A DNA stretch of 64,000 nucleotides from JAGWRI01 sp035700805 (GTDB lineage: Bacteria; Gemmatimonadota; Gemmatimonadetes; Gemmatimonadales; Gemmatimonadaceae), in NCBI GenBank assembly GCA_035700805.1, contig DASSOG010000026.1, forward strand, positions 57,051 to 121,050, given 5' to 3'. A program made the translations under genes and the position numbers. Below are positions 1-9,481 of this stretch, piece by piece. The notes below the pieces were generated by a model. That model had not been told where the DNA came from and ran no database searches. It was given only the letters and a program-made list of their open reading frames with translations. How positions within the stretch are numbered: the stretch's first letter is position 1; each line of letters opens with the position of its first letter.

Positions 1-2410
1 CCGGGAGCTGGCCGGCGTGGTTCACGGTGAGCGGGCCGGTGGACCTGGCGACGGAGGACACGGCGCTGAGCGGCACCAGCGTCCCGGTGTTGGAGCGCAC
101 ATAGAGCAGGGAGAGTGCGGACAGGTCGCTCTGGTATTGCGGCTCCAGCTCCATCACCACCCAGTACTCGTTGTTGGGGGTGTAGATGGTGGAGACCTGC
201 CGGGAGCCGTAGGCGTCGTACAGCGCCGTCTCCACCTGCGCGGCGGTGACGCCCAGCGAGGCCGCGCGCTCGCGGTCAATGGTGATACTCGCCTGCGGGT
301 TGCCGAGCTGGAGGTCGCTGGACACATCGCGGAGCTGCGGGAGCCTTGAGATGGAGTCCAGGAGCTGCTGCGCGGCCGGATAGAGTGCGTCGATATCTGC
401 GCCGGTGAGCGTGAACTGGTACTGGCCCTTGGCCACGCGGCCGCCGATCTGGATGGGCGGCGGGTTGGACATGAACACGGTCATCCCGGGCACTGTCGCG
501 AGCTTGGCGCGCATCTCGCTGAGGAAGGCATTGACCCCGATCCGGTGGCCCATGGGCTTGAGGCTGATGAAGAAGCGCGCCTGGTTGGCGGCGGATGTCC
601 GCCCGCCACCGCCCACGGCCGACATGAACCCGGCCACGTTGGTGTCCGCCTGGACGATGGCCGCGAGCCGCTGCTGGTGCGCCACCATGTCGGCAAACGA
701 CGCGCCCTGCGCGGCCTCGGTGGTCACGCGCACCTGCCCGGTGTCCTCCTCGGGGATGAAGCCCTTGGAGACGACCATGAACAGGACCACGGTGCCCGCC
801 AGGACGGCCGCCGAGAGCATGAGCATGGTGGGCCGGTGCCGCATGGCAGCATGCAGGGAACGCTCATATGCGCCCACGATCCGGTTCCACGCGCGTTCGG
901 TGGCATTGAACAGCCGGCCGTGCCGGGTGCCGTGGCCTGGCAGCAGGAAGCGGCTGGAGAGCATGGGCGTGAGCGTGAGCGAGACGAACCCCGACACGAG
1001 GATGGCCACGGCGATGGTCACCGCGAACTCCCGGAACAGCCGCCCGACGATGCCGCCCAGGAAGAGGATGGGGATGAACACCGCCGTGAGCGACAGCGTC
1101 ATTGAGAGGATGGTGAAGCCCACCTCGCGCGCGCCATCGAAGGCCGCGGTCATCGGGTCCTTTCCCATCTCCATGTGGCGCACGATGTTCTCGAGCATCA
1201 CGATGGCATCGTCCACGATGAAGCCCACGGCCAGCGTGAGCGCCATGAGCGACAGGTTATCCAGGCTGTAGCCCAGCAGGTACATGATGGCGAATGTCGC
1301 GATCACCGAGATGGGCAGGGCGAGGCTGGGAATCACGGTGGCCGAGACGTTTCGCAGGAACAGGAAGATCACCAGGATCACCAGCCCCAGCGTGAGCAGC
1401 AGCGTGAACTTCACCTCGTGTACTGATTCCTGGATGGACAGCGACCGATCGTACAGCGTGTGGACCTCCACCGTGCCGGGGATGGCGGCCTTGAGCTTGT
1501 CCATCAGCTCCTTCACGGCCGTGGCTACCGCCACGGTATTGGTGCCGGGCTGGCGCTGGATGGCCAGCACCACCGACCGGTCGCCGTTGTACCAGCTGGC
1601 GGTCTTGTTGTCCTGCACGTCGTCCAGCACGTTGCCCAGGTCCCCCAGCCGCACGGGCGCGCCGTTGCGCCAGGTGACCACCAGGCGCGCAAAGGAGGCC
1701 GCGTTGTCGAGCTGGCCATTGGCCTGGACGGTGTACGCCTTGTCCGGTCCCCAAAGGATGCCCGTGGGCAGGTTCACGTTCTGCGCGCTGATGGCGCTGG
1801 CCACCTCGTCAATGCCGATCTTGCGGTAGGCCAGCGCGTTGGGATCGAGTTGCACGCGTACGGCATATTTCTGCGCGCCGAAGACCTGCACCTGTGCCAC
1901 GCCGCTCACCATGGAGATGCGCTGTGCCATGACCGTCTCGGCGTAATCATCCAGCTTGGACAGCGGCAGCAGCTTCGAGGTGAGCGCGAAGTAGATGATG
2001 GATCGCTCGGCGGGATTAACTTTTCTATATGAGGGCGGGATGATGCCCGGGGGAAGCTGGCGCAGCACGGCGCCGATGGCCGACTGGACATCCTGCGCCG
2101 CGCCGTCAATGTCGCGGTCGAGCGCGAACTGCAGCGTGATGGACGTGGAGCCGAGGGCGCTGGTGGACGTCATGTTATCGATGCCCGCGATCGTGCTGAA
2201 CTGCTTCTCCAGCGGCGTGGCCACGGCGGCGGCCATCGTCTCGGGGCTGGCACCCGGCAAGCTGGCGCTCACCGAGATGGTGGGATAGTCCACGGTTGGC
2301 AGGTCGCTCACCGGCAGCTGCCGGTATGCGCTGATGCCAAACACCACGATGCCGACCATGACCAGGACGGTCATGACCGGGCGCCGGATGAACAGCGCGG
2401 AGAGGTTCAT
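1..2410 (-). CDS. RND efflux permease, MdtB/MdtC-like (3' end cut by window edge)
   Basis: Inner-membrane proton/drug antiporter of the HAE1 RND family, the pump of a tripartite efflux system. About 803 codons are present; the C-terminal quarter lies beyond the left edge. The N-terminus begins MNLSALFIRRPVMTVLVM, the usual first transmembrane helix, followed by the SDLPTVDYPTI signature typical of MdtB/MdtC relatives. TM4 carries the paired aspartates (GFIVDDAIVMLENI) used in the proton relay, followed by TM5-6 and the second porter domain starting at KGFIPEEDTG. The start overlaps the adaptor stop as ATGA, so the two are translationally coupled. Family assignment is firm; the substrate cannot be told. 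Confidence 0.95.
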   Translation of the reverse strand, partial: MNLSALFIRRPVMTVLVMVGIVVFGISAYRQLPVSDLPTVDYPTISVSASLPGASPETMAAAVATPLEKQFSTIAGIDNMTSTSALGSTSITLQFALDRDIDGAAQDVQSAIGAVLRQLPPGIIPPSYRKVNPAERSIIYFALTSKLLPLSKLDDYAETVMAQRISMVSGVAQVQVFGAQKYAVRVQLDPNALAYRKIGIDEVASAISAQNVNLPTGILWGPDKAYTVQANGQLDNAASFARLVVTWRNGAPVRLGDLGNVLDDVQDNKTASWYNGDRSVVLAIQRQPGTNTVAVATAVKELMDKLKAAIPGTVEVHTLYDRSLSIQESVHEVKFTLLLTLGLVILVIFLFLRNVSATVIPSLALPISVIATFAIMYLLGYSLDNLSLMALTLAVGFIVDDAIVMLENIVRHMEMGKDPMTAAFDGAREVGFTILSMTLSLTAVFIPILFLGGIVGRLFREFAVTIAVAILVSGFVSLTLTPMLSSRFLLPGHGTRHGRLFNATERAWNRIVGAYERSLHAAMRHRPTMLMLSAAVLAGTVVLFMVVSKGFIPEEDTGQVRVTTEAAQGASFADMVAHQQRLAAIVQADTNVAGFMSAVGGGGRTSAANQARFFISLKPMGHRIGVNAFLSEMRAKLATVPGMTVFMSNPPPIQIGGRVAKGQYQFTLTGADIDALYPAAQQLLDSISRLPQLRDVSSDLQLGNPQASITIDRERAASLGVTAAQVETALYDAYGSRQVSTIYTPNNEYWVVMELEPQYQSDLSALSLLYVRSNTGTLVPLSAVSSVARSTGPLTVNHAGQLP

Positions 2411-3597
2411 CTGCCGGATCCCGCGTGCACCGGACCGTCTGATGGCTGGCTCGTGGCGGGGGCCACGCGGGAGTCTGGTGCTCCTGCATCCGGGTCGGGA
2501 AGGGGGTCCACCCGCGCCCCCTGCACCAGGCGCGATTGTCCGTCGGTCACGACCTGCTCGCCTGCGGTGAGTCCGCTGTCAATGACGGTGAGCAGGCCCA
2601 CCGATCGGTCCGCGAGGACGGGGCGCACGTGGGCCGTCCTCGTCGAGTCAACTACAAACACGTATTGGCCGTCCTGCCCCGCCACCACCGCCGAACTGGG
2701 CACCGCAACGGCGTCCTGCTGTACACCGAGCTGCACCGTGACGCGGACGAACTCGCCGGGCCAGAGCGTGCGGGCGTCGTTTGCAAAGCGCGCCTTGGCC
2801 GTCACCGTGCCGGTGAGCGAGTCCACGGCGTTGTCGATGAAGGTGAGCGCGCCCTGCTCGGCCACGGGCAGGCTATCGGCCGTGGCCACGCGCACCGGAA
2901 CGTCGCCCTGCGAGGAGCGGCGCTCGAGCGCCAGGAACTGCGACTGCGTAATGGGAAAGCGCACGAGGATAGGATGGATCTGGTTGATGACCACCAAAGG
3001 CTGTGCGTTGGGTTTCACCAGGTTGCCGCGACGCACGAGCAGGCTCCCGGTGCGGCCGGCAATGGGCGCGCGGATGGTGGTGTACGCCAGGTTGAGGCGG
3101 GCCTGCTCGACGGCGGCGCTGTCGGCCTGCAACGTGGCGTTGAGGGCGTGCGCGGTGGCGGTGGCCTGGTCGGCCTGCGACTTGGTGACGTAGTCCTTGG
3201 CTACGAGCGCGCGATACCGCTCCGCGTCCCGCCGGGCGTTGTCGGCCTGGGCGGCGTCGCGCGCCAGTGCCGCCTGGGCCTGCCGCAGGGCGGCGGCAAA
3301 GGGCCGGGCATCGAGCCGGAAGAGCACATCGCCCGCGCGCACCTCATCCCCCTCGTGGAAGCTGACGGCGTCGAGGATGCCGCCCACCTGCGCCTCGACC
3401 GTCACCGTCTGCAGGGGCTCCACGACGCCATTGGCCGAAATCGTGAACGGCGCGGCAATGCGGCTCACGGCGGCCACGCGCACCGGAATGGTCTCGGCGT
3501 GCTCCGCGGGGGGCTTGGCACAGCCGGCGGCCAGTGTCGCCGCGGCCAGCAGGAACGCGGTGGCGCGAGTGCAGGAATGGTGGATCGGGTGCGTCAT
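2407..3597 (-). CDS. RND periplasmic adaptor (membrane fusion) lipoprotein
   Basis: Links the RND permease to the outer-membrane channel. The protein has 396 residues from the ATG at 3597, which overlaps the OMF stop (ATGA). The open frame runs further upstream, but that extension is an Arg-rich shadow of the OMF gene. The chosen start gives a lipoprotein signal with lipobox LAAGC (Cys26), so the adaptor is probably inner-membrane anchored by lipid. A biotinyl-lipoyl-like half-motif (VEAQVGGILDAV, then GDVLFRLD) is followed by a coiled-coil hairpin around residues 95-170 and the second lipoyl half (TIRAPIAGRTG). The C-terminus is a beta-barrel and membrane-proximal domain. Middle gene of a three-gene operon. 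Confidence 0.93.
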   Translation of the reverse strand: MTHPIHHSCTRATAFLLAAATLAAGCAKPPAEHAETIPVRVAAVSRIAAPFTISANGVVEPLQTVTVEAQVGGILDAVSFHEGDEVRAGDVLFRLDARPFAAALRQAQAALARDAAQADNARRDAERYRALVAKDYVTKSQADQATATAHALNATLQADSAAVEQARLNLAYTTIRAPIAGRTGSLLVRRGNLVKPNAQPLVVINQIHPILVRFPITQSQFLALERRSSQGDVPVRVATADSLPVAEQGALTFIDNAVDSLTGTVTAKARFANDARTLWPGEFVRVTVQLGVQQDAVAVPSSAVVAGQDGQYVFVVDSTRTAHVRPVLADRSVGLLTVIDSGLTAGEQVVTDGQSRLVQGARVDPLPDPDAGAPDSRVAPATSQPSDGPVHAGSGR

Positions 3598-5120
3598 CGG
3601 CCGGGTGAAGGTGTGGAAGTGGTGAGCGGGGCGAGGGCTTCGCCGTGGATGCCGAGGACGCCTGCGTCGTGCGCGAGTTGCGCGACCGCCGTGCGCCACT
3701 GCCAGCGGGACTGCACGGCCTGTGCGCGGGCACCCGCCAGGGCGGTCTGGGCCACGAGCAGGTCGATGATGCTGCCGACGCCTTCGGTGTAGCGGCCGCG
3801 CGCCACCTGCTCCGATTGCTGCGCGCTGGCCAGGAGGTCCGTGGCGGTGCGCACCCGCTGGGCGGCGGTGCGCATGCCGTAGTAGGAGGTGAACACCTGC
3901 AGGGCCACCTGCTGTCGCGTGAGTTCGGTGCGCGCGTTGGCGGCGGCGAGCTGGGCGTCGGCGGCGCGCACGTCGTACGAGTGGCTGAAGCCCGTGAACA
4001 GCGGCACGGAGATGCCGAAGTTCAGTGTATAGCTGTTGCCGGCGAATCCGGAGAGGTTCGACTCCGTGTGTCCGCCCGTGGCGGTGAGCGCCAGCGAGGG
4101 CAGGGCGGTGGCGCGCACCTGACGGAGCTGGGCGGCGGCGGCACGGGCCTGCGTGCGGGCCTGCTGGAGTTCGGGCCGGTCGCGCGTGGCGAGGTCGATG
4201 AGCGAATCCACGGAGGCCGTGACGGCGTCCATCGCGGAGGTATCGGGCGCTGCTTCGTCGGGCAGGTCGATGGACGTACTGGCGGGAAGCCCCATGGCGA
4301 CGGCGAGCGCCCCGCGAGTCACGCTGAGCTGGCCTTCGAACGTCTCCAGGTCCAACTGGGCCTGCGAGCGCGCGGTGCGCGCCTGCAGGACGTCCGCGAT
4401 GGTGGCGAGCCCGACGTCGTGGCGGTCGTTGGCAGCGGCGAGGTTGGCGGTCGCCTCGGCCACGGCGGTGCGCTGCGCGTCGCGCAGGGCCCGCGTGGCG
4501 AGATATGAAAATACAGATGTCTCGACCGCCAGCACCGTGTTCTGGATGGTGGCGTTGTGGGCGAGGCCCGCGGCCATGGCCGTCTGGCGGGCCGCGTCAA
4601 TGCCCCCGGCCCGCGCGCCGAAGTCAAACACCAGGTACGACAGCGAGACCGACGGCCCGTACTGCGTGCGCTCGCCGGCCAGGCGTCCGGGGACGGCAAT
4701 GGAACGCGAACGCGTGACGCTCGCGCCGGCGCTCACGTCCGGATACCACGCGCCCTTGGCCGCGCCGTAGGCGTCGGCCGATGCCCGCGCCTGCGCCCAG
4801 GAGAGTCGCGTGGCGGGATTGTTGCGCAGGGCGATGTCCACCGCGTCGGCCAGCGTAAGCTGGTCCAGCACCTGCGCGGCGACGGGCGCGTGTCCGGTGG
4901 AGTCCTGGCGCATCGCGTCGGCTTCGGCGTGCGAGGTGGGCGCGGGGGTGTTCACCGAGGCGGGCGGCACCCAGTACGCATTGGGGCGGGGCGGCGCGCC
5001 GGGACGGCCTTCAATAGAAGGCGTGCCGACGCAGCCCACCAGCACCAGCGCAACCGTCGCGAGGAGCGGGAGGCGCGTCACGGCGCAAAGGGCGCGGAAT
5101 TCGCCGGCGCGGTGGTGCAT
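3594..5120 (-). CDS. Outer-membrane efflux lipoprotein, TolC/NodT family
   Basis: Outer-membrane exit duct of the RND system. It has two OEP repeats: the first around the DAVDIALRNNPATRLSWAQ helix, the second starting near DRPELQQARTQARAAAAQ. The lipobox is LVGC with Cys30 when counted from the ATG at 5120. A GTG at 5081 (MTRLPLLATVALVLVGC) would give a more typical short lipoprotein signal and may be the true start. About 508 residues is normal for the NodT group. First gene of the operon, whose promoter should lie in the 5121-5691 gap. No regulator gene is adjacent. Confidence 0.92.
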   Translation of the reverse strand: MHHRAGEFRALCAVTRLPLLATVALVLVGCVGTPSIEGRPGAPPRPNAYWVPPASVNTPAPTSHAEADAMRQDSTGHAPVAAQVLDQLTLADAVDIALRNNPATRLSWAQARASADAYGAAKGAWYPDVSAGASVTRSRSIAVPGRLAGERTQYGPSVSLSYLVFDFGARAGGIDAARQTAMAAGLAHNATIQNTVLAVETSVFSYLATRALRDAQRTAVAEATANLAAANDRHDVGLATIADVLQARTARSQAQLDLETFEGQLSVTRGALAVAMGLPASTSIDLPDEAAPDTSAMDAVTASVDSLIDLATRDRPELQQARTQARAAAAQLRQVRATALPSLALTATGGHTESNLSGFAGNSYTLNFGISVPLFTGFSHSYDVRAADAQLAAANARTELTRQQVALQVFTSYYGMRTAAQRVRTATDLLASAQQSEQVARGRYTEGVGSIIDLLVAQTALAGARAQAVQSRWQWRTAVAQLAHDAGVLGIHGEALAPLTTSTPSPGR

Positions 5121-5691
5121 GATCGTGTCGAGGGCATCGGTTTGTGCCGGGGGGTCAGGCGGCGGACCAACTCATTCCGGATCGGGCCCCGATTGGAATC
5201 GGTGGGCAACCCGGGGATGGACGAGATGGGATGGAAAGTAGCGTCGGGTACCGCGACGCCGCGCGCCGGCGGGCGATACCGCACGCGATCCATCGCGGCG
5301 CCCTCCAGCCAGGCCCCAGCCAGGCCCCGGCCAAGCCCCGGCCCCGGCCAGGCCCCGACCAAGGTGCGCGCAAGAAATTCACGTTCCTGTGGGAATTCGT
5401 TCCGCGTACGCCCCGGCGAGTTGAACTCATCGCCGGCGGCTGCAAGGGCATTGGCCGTGTTCGTTTCCGTCACTCCAGAGCAAAAACCGCGAACCCGGAC
5501 GGGCGGGAATCCCCCCCAAACACGCACCTGAAAGTACGCTGATCCCGCGCTCGCCGGATCCGGGTTGTCCTGCACTTGCTCTGTACGACTGGCCCTGTGG
5601 AACTGTTGGTGGGCCGGTTTTCATGGCCCTCCGCATGATGAGACCCACCCTTCCCCGGATCCGTCACTGCCCGCAACCGGCGCCTGCAAAC
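5121..5691. other. Intergenic stretch of 571 bases, no convincing gene
   Basis: This lies between the start of the RND operon (minus) and the end of the MFS gene (minus). It must hold the efflux operon promoter, but I see no clear -35/-10 pair. Frames on both strands translate to Pro/Gly/Arg-rich sequence without family features and are treated as spurious. It contains the 11-bp tandem repeat listed separately, and two copies of GGAACG (minus strand) within the locally AT-richer part near 5371-5405, whose meaning is unclear. Confidence 0.6.
5308..5360. repeat. GC-rich tandem repeat, 11-bp unit
   Basis: The unit GCCAGGCCCCG (or a one-base variant) occurs in tandem: 5308-5318, 5319-5329, 5330-5340, then a 6-base partial copy, then 5347-5357. 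It looks like a small slippage-prone microsatellite in an intergenic region. No protein-coding role is supported. Confidence 0.75.
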
Positions 5692-6987
5692 TCAGCCTCC
5701 AGCGGCTTCCGGGGCGGCTGGGGCCCCCGCGTCATGGGCCCGGTAGATGGGGTCAACCAGCGCGCGGAACCTGGGCGTCCACAGGCCAAAGGCCAGACCG
5801 CCGGCCAGGCAGGCCAGCCCGCTGAGGAGCACGGTGGCGCTGGCGCCGATGCGGCTGGCGATGATGCCCGCGGCCAGGCTGCCCAGCGGGAGCGTCCCCA
5901 GGAAGGCCATGGTATAGAAGGCCATCACCCGTCCGCGCAGCCGCTCCTCGACCACCGTCTGGAGCAGCGTGTTGGCTGACGCCATGGCCACCATCATGCC
6001 CGCCCCTGCCACGGGGAGCACGGCCAGGGAAACCCAGGTGACCGTGGACTGCGAGAATGCGACCAGCCCGGCGCCGAAGGCCGCGATGGCAATGGCAATC
6101 ACCCGTTCGAGCCCGGTGACGGACGTCCGGGCCGCCAGGTACAGCGCGCCGCCGACCGCCCCGACGCCGGCGGAGGTCATCAGGATGCCGTAGGTGTGCG
6201 CCCCGCCGTGCAGCACGTCCCGCGCGATGGCCGGCAGGAGCACCTGATACGGCATTCCGGTGGCGGCAACCAGCGCAATCACGAGCAGCAGCGAACGTAC
6301 GGGGACGAAGCGGACCACGTAGCGGAGGCCATCGCGCAGCTCGTCCAGCATGCGGGTGCGGACTGCGCGGGCGGATGCCGGGTGCACGTGCATGGCCAGC
6401 AGCGATCCGATGACCGCCAGGTATGACACCGCATCGAGCGTGAAGCACCAGCCCTCGCCCACGAGGGCGATCAGGACGCCGCCAATGGACGGACCAATGA
6501 TGCGCGCGCCATTGACCATCATGGAGTTCATGGCGATGGCATTGGACAGGTCGCGTCGGTGGTCCACCATCTTGACCACGAACGCCTGCCGCGTGGGGGT
6601 GTCGAACGAATTGATCATGCCCTGCAGGACCTGGAGCGCGATGATGTCCCCGACGGTGATGACGTGCGAGAGGGCGAGCACCGCCAGCGCCGCCGATTGC
6701 AGCATGGACGCGGCCTGCGTGACCATCAGGATCCGGTGCTGGTTCCAGCGGTCCACGAGCACCCCGGTGAACGGCGCCAGGATGAGCATCGGGATCTGGC
6801 CGGAGAATCCCACGACGCCCAGCATCAGCGCGGATCCCGTGAGCCGGTACACCAGCCACGCCGTGGCCACGCGCGTGATCCATGTGCCGATGAGCGAGAC
6901 GGTCTGGCCGCCGAAGAACAGGCGGTAGTTGCGCGAGCGCAGGGCCCGGGCCACGGGGGGCACGGTGCGGGGCAGCCGGAGCGTCAT
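5692..6987 (-). CDS. MFS transporter, EntS/MFS_3-like exporter
   Basis: A 431-residue, 12-TM major facilitator of the group containing enterobactin exporter EntS and related drug exporters. Features seen: the N-terminal SRNYRLFFGGQTVSLIGTW segment, typical of this group; the loop 2-3 motif (GVLVDRWNQHRIL, the family's D-R-x-x-R/H pattern); and NSFDTPTRQAFV in TM4-5, very characteristic of MFS_3. It sits 54 bp after the isochorismatase-fold gene on the same strand and may be co-transcribed with it and the amidase. Substrate unknown; export of a small organic molecule is likely. Confidence 0.9.
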   Translation of the reverse strand: MTLRLPRTVPPVARALRSRNYRLFFGGQTVSLIGTWITRVATAWLVYRLTGSALMLGVVGFSGQIPMLILAPFTGVLVDRWNQHRILMVTQAASMLQSAALAVLALSHVITVGDIIALQVLQGMINSFDTPTRQAFVVKMVDHRRDLSNAIAMNSMMVNGARIIGPSIGGVLIALVGEGWCFTLDAVSYLAVIGSLLAMHVHPASARAVRTRMLDELRDGLRYVVRFVPVRSLLLVIALVAATGMPYQVLLPAIARDVLHGGAHTYGILMTSAGVGAVGGALYLAARTSVTGLERVIAIAIAAFGAGLVAFSQSTVTWVSLAVLPVAGAGMMVAMASANTLLQTVVEERLRGRVMAFYTMAFLGTLPLGSLAAGIIASRIGASATVLLSGLACLAGGLAFGLWTPRFRALVDPIYRAHDAGAPAAPEAAGG

Positions 6988-7041
6988 GCCGCGGGGCGCA
7001 CGTGGGACACCTGGCGGGACCGCCGCGGGATCAGCGGACGA

Positions 7042-7623
7042 TCAGCCGAGGGCGGCGAGCACGGCCGTCGTGGCGCGGACGCGGCCGATGGTGGGGAAGA
7101 ATCGCGTGACGGCGTGCTGGTGCAGGTCCGCGTCGCGCGCGGCCATGGCGTCCTCCACGAACACCTGGTCATAGCCGAGTTCATATGCCACGCGGGCGGT
7201 GGACTCGACGCCGATGTTGGTGGAGATGCCGCCCAGGACGATGGTCCGGATGCCGCGCCGCCGCAGGTGCACCTCGAGGTCCGTGTGGAAGAAGGCGCCG
7301 GGCTGGTGCTTGGTGACCAGGACGTCGCCAGGTTCGGGGCCGAGTTCGGGGACGATCTGCGTCCAGTCGGCGGGGAGCCCGCCGGTCGGCGTGGGGCGCG
7401 GCTGGTCAGCAACCACGCGGAGGGAGAGTTCGCGGTTGGGGCCGGGGTCCACGTTGACGAGCACGACGGTGCCGTGCTGCTTGCGCATGGCTCGCGCCAG
7501 GCGCGCGGCGTTGGCAATGACGTCGCCCGCGGAATGTGGAGCCGCCGGCATGGCCGTGATGCCGCGCTGGAGGTCAATGAGGACGAGCGCCGTCGTCCGG
7601 GGGTCGAGCGTGAATTCTGGCAT
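7042..7623 (-). CDS. Isochorismatase-fold hydrolase without the catalytic cysteine
   Basis: Rossmann-like cysteine-hydrolase/isochorismatase superfamily protein of 193 residues, probably cytoplasmic. Asp17 (LIDLQRG) and Lys105 (VTKHQPGAF) of the usual Asp-Lys-Cys triad are present. The position normally holding Cys reads STNIGVESTAR, so Gly138 replaces it. A Gly at this place is known in true isochorismatases (EntB, PhzD type) and in the YecD group, which this protein resembles most in that segment. The gene lies 28 bp after the amidase and 54 bp before the MFS exporter. It should not be called a nicotinamidase. Its reaction is unknown. Confidence 0.85.
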   Translation of the reverse strand: MPEFTLDPRTTALVLIDLQRGITAMPAAPHSAGDVIANAARLARAMRKQHGTVVLVNVDPGPNRELSLRVVADQPRPTPTGGLPADWTQIVPELGPEPGDVLVTKHQPGAFFHTDLEVHLRRRGIRTIVLGGISTNIGVESTARVAYELGYDQVFVEDAMAARDADLHQHAVTRFFPTIGRVRATTAVLAALG

Positions 7624-7651
7624 TGCTGAATGCAGGCGGTCTCGCTGCCGG

Positions 7652-9463
7652 TTAGAGTGTCGGGTGTCTGGTCACGGTGGCATCGTGCAACTGGAACTGG
7701 TGCGCCACTGAGAGGATCAGGTCATCGTTGTAGAGGTTGCCAATGATCTGGCCGCAGATGGGCTGCGGGTTGAGTTGAGGGGCGGGCGGTGCGTCCTGGC
7801 CTCCGCGGCCACGCGTGAAGGTGGGTGGCACGTCGAACTTGAAGGGTAGCACGGCGCTCGGGTAGCCGGTCTGCGCGCACGCGCCGACATCCGCCGACGG
7901 GCTTCCGATATACATATCCAGATCCTTGAGGAACTCCGCCCACTGCTGCACCAGGATGTAACGGCGGCGTTCCATCTGGAGGTAGTCCAGCGCCGTGATG
8001 GTGCGCCCGGACACGAAGCGCGGATTCCAGTCGGCGGGGGCCTGCGGATCGCGCATCCGGCCGTTGGCGGTGGTGTCGGGTACCACGCCGTAGGGGCGTC
8101 CGCGGGCGGGCTCCGCGCCCAGGTTGTTGAGGTCCAGTCCAATCTCCTTGGCCTTGCGCTGCACGTACGAGTCGAATGCCGCGGCGTCTTCGCAGTCCAG
8201 TCCGCCGCTGCCGCGACTGATGCCGGCCACCGTGGGTCGCGCGCCGATGGTCACGGGCTTCATGCCCAGCGCCTTGAGTCCGTCCACCAGCTCCGCCGGC
8301 GCGCGATCGTCCACGCCAATGCGCATGGAGGCGACGTCGAGCGAGCGATTGAACTGGAATGGCGTGGTGACGGTGGACGGGTCCTTGCTGTCCACGCCGT
8401 GGATGGCGTTGAACACCATGGCTGCGTCTTCGCTGGTGCGCGTGATGGGACCGACGCGGTCCTGCGACCAGGCCAGCACCATGCCGCCGTAGCGGCTGAC
8501 TCGGCCAAACGTGGGTCGCAGCGCGCTGAGCCCGCAGCGAATGGCGGGTGAGACGATGGACCCCGAGGTTTCGGTGCCGATGCCGAAGGCCACGCACCCG
8601 GCGGCCGTGGCCGACGCGGGTCCGGCCGATGAGCCGCTGGAACCCTGCGAGAGGTTCCAGGGGTTGTTGGTGCGGCCGCGGAACCACTGGTCGTTCTGCG
8701 CGAACAGCCCCGTGGCGAGCTTGGCGATCAGCACGGCCCCGGCGTTGCGCAGGCGCACCACCACTTCGGCGTCCTCGTCGATTATACGATTCTCAAAATC
8801 CTTGGCGCCCCACGTCGTGGGCACGCCCCTGGTGGCGAACAGGTCCTTGACGCCGTACGGGATGCCGTGGAGCGGGCCGCGATAACGGCCGGCGGCAATC
8901 TCGCGATCGGCCTGCGCGGCCTCCGCGCGTGCCTGCGCTTCCATGATGGTCACGGCGCACAGCAGCGTCGGGTTGAGCCGCTTGAGCCGCGCGAGATAGA
9001 TGTCGGTGAGGCGCGCCGAGGTGATCTTGCGGGCCCTGAGCATGGCCGAGAGGCGGTGTGCCGGGAGGAAGGCGATCTCGTCATCGCTCGACGGCAGCGT
9101 GCCGGTGAAGGGCAACGGCTCGTACGTGCCGCGCTGGAAGGCGGCGGCGCCGTGCTCGCGCACCAGCTTTTCCATCAGCGCACCGGTTCCGCCCGGATAG
9201 GGCTGGAACTGCAGCGCGGGCGCCTCGCCGTTGCCCAGCGGCACCGGCGCCTCCTGCTGCTGGAGTCCGGCGCGGGGTGTTGCGGGGATGGCGCCGCGCG
9301 CGGGTTGCGCGCGCAGCGGATCGGCGCCGAGTGTCGAGGCGGCCGCGGTGGCGAGGGAGAGGAAGACGAACTGGCGTCGGCCGATCCCCGCATGTTCTTC
9401 GGGGAGTTCGGATGCTTCCAGTTCGGCCTGATACTGGTCCAGGAGGTCTTCAGAGCTGCTCAT
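7652..9463 (-). CDS. Amidase-signature hydrolase, Tat-exported
   Basis: Amidase-signature family enzyme of 603 residues. The start at 9463 is chosen because residues 29-34 then form a twin-arginine signal (RRQFVF) followed by a hydrophobic stretch, and because the longer frame would run into the upstream gene's hairpin. The Ser-cisSer-Lys triad is visible: Lys206 (IPYGVKDLFAT), Ser278 in the SSGSSAG segment and nucleophile Ser302 (ETSGSIVSPA). It resembles secreted or periplasmic GatA-like amidases rather than the tRNA amidotransferase, because of the Tat signal, the long N-terminal extension and the lack of GatB/GatC nearby. Probably first gene of an amidase, hydrolase, MFS transporter unit. 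Amide substrate not predictable. Confidence 0.9.
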   Translation of the reverse strand: MSSSEDLLDQYQAELEASELPEEHAGIGRRQFVFLSLATAAASTLGADPLRAQPARGAIPATPRAGLQQQEAPVPLGNGEAPALQFQPYPGGTGALMEKLVREHGAAAFQRGTYEPLPFTGTLPSSDDEIAFLPAHRLSAMLRARKITSARLTDIYLARLKRLNPTLLCAVTIMEAQARAEAAQADREIAAGRYRGPLHGIPYGVKDLFATRGVPTTWGAKDFENRIIDEDAEVVVRLRNAGAVLIAKLATGLFAQNDQWFRGRTNNPWNLSQGSSGSSAGPASATAAGCVAFGIGTETSGSIVSPAIRCGLSALRPTFGRVSRYGGMVLAWSQDRVGPITRTSEDAAMVFNAIHGVDSKDPSTVTTPFQFNRSLDVASMRIGVDDRAPAELVDGLKALGMKPVTIGARPTVAGISRGSGGLDCEDAAAFDSYVQRKAKEIGLDLNNLGAEPARGRPYGVVPDTTANGRMRDPQAPADWNPRFVSGRTITALDYLQMERRRYILVQQWAEFLKDLDMYIGSPSADVGACAQTGYPSAVLPFKFDVPPTFTRGRGGQDAPPAPQLNPQPICGQIIGNLYNDDLILSVAHQFQLHDATVTRHPTL

Positions 9464-9481
9464 GGCGGTTCCCCGGGGTTG

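Noticed and set aside
5078..5575. 165-residue minus-strand frame in the intergenic gap
   Set aside because: Translation includes the tandem repeat (GPGLGRGLAGAW) and overlaps the OMF gene start; no signal, motif or ribosome site.
7042..7623. Nicotinamidase call for the isochorismatase-fold protein
   Set aside because: The catalytic cysteine position is Gly138.
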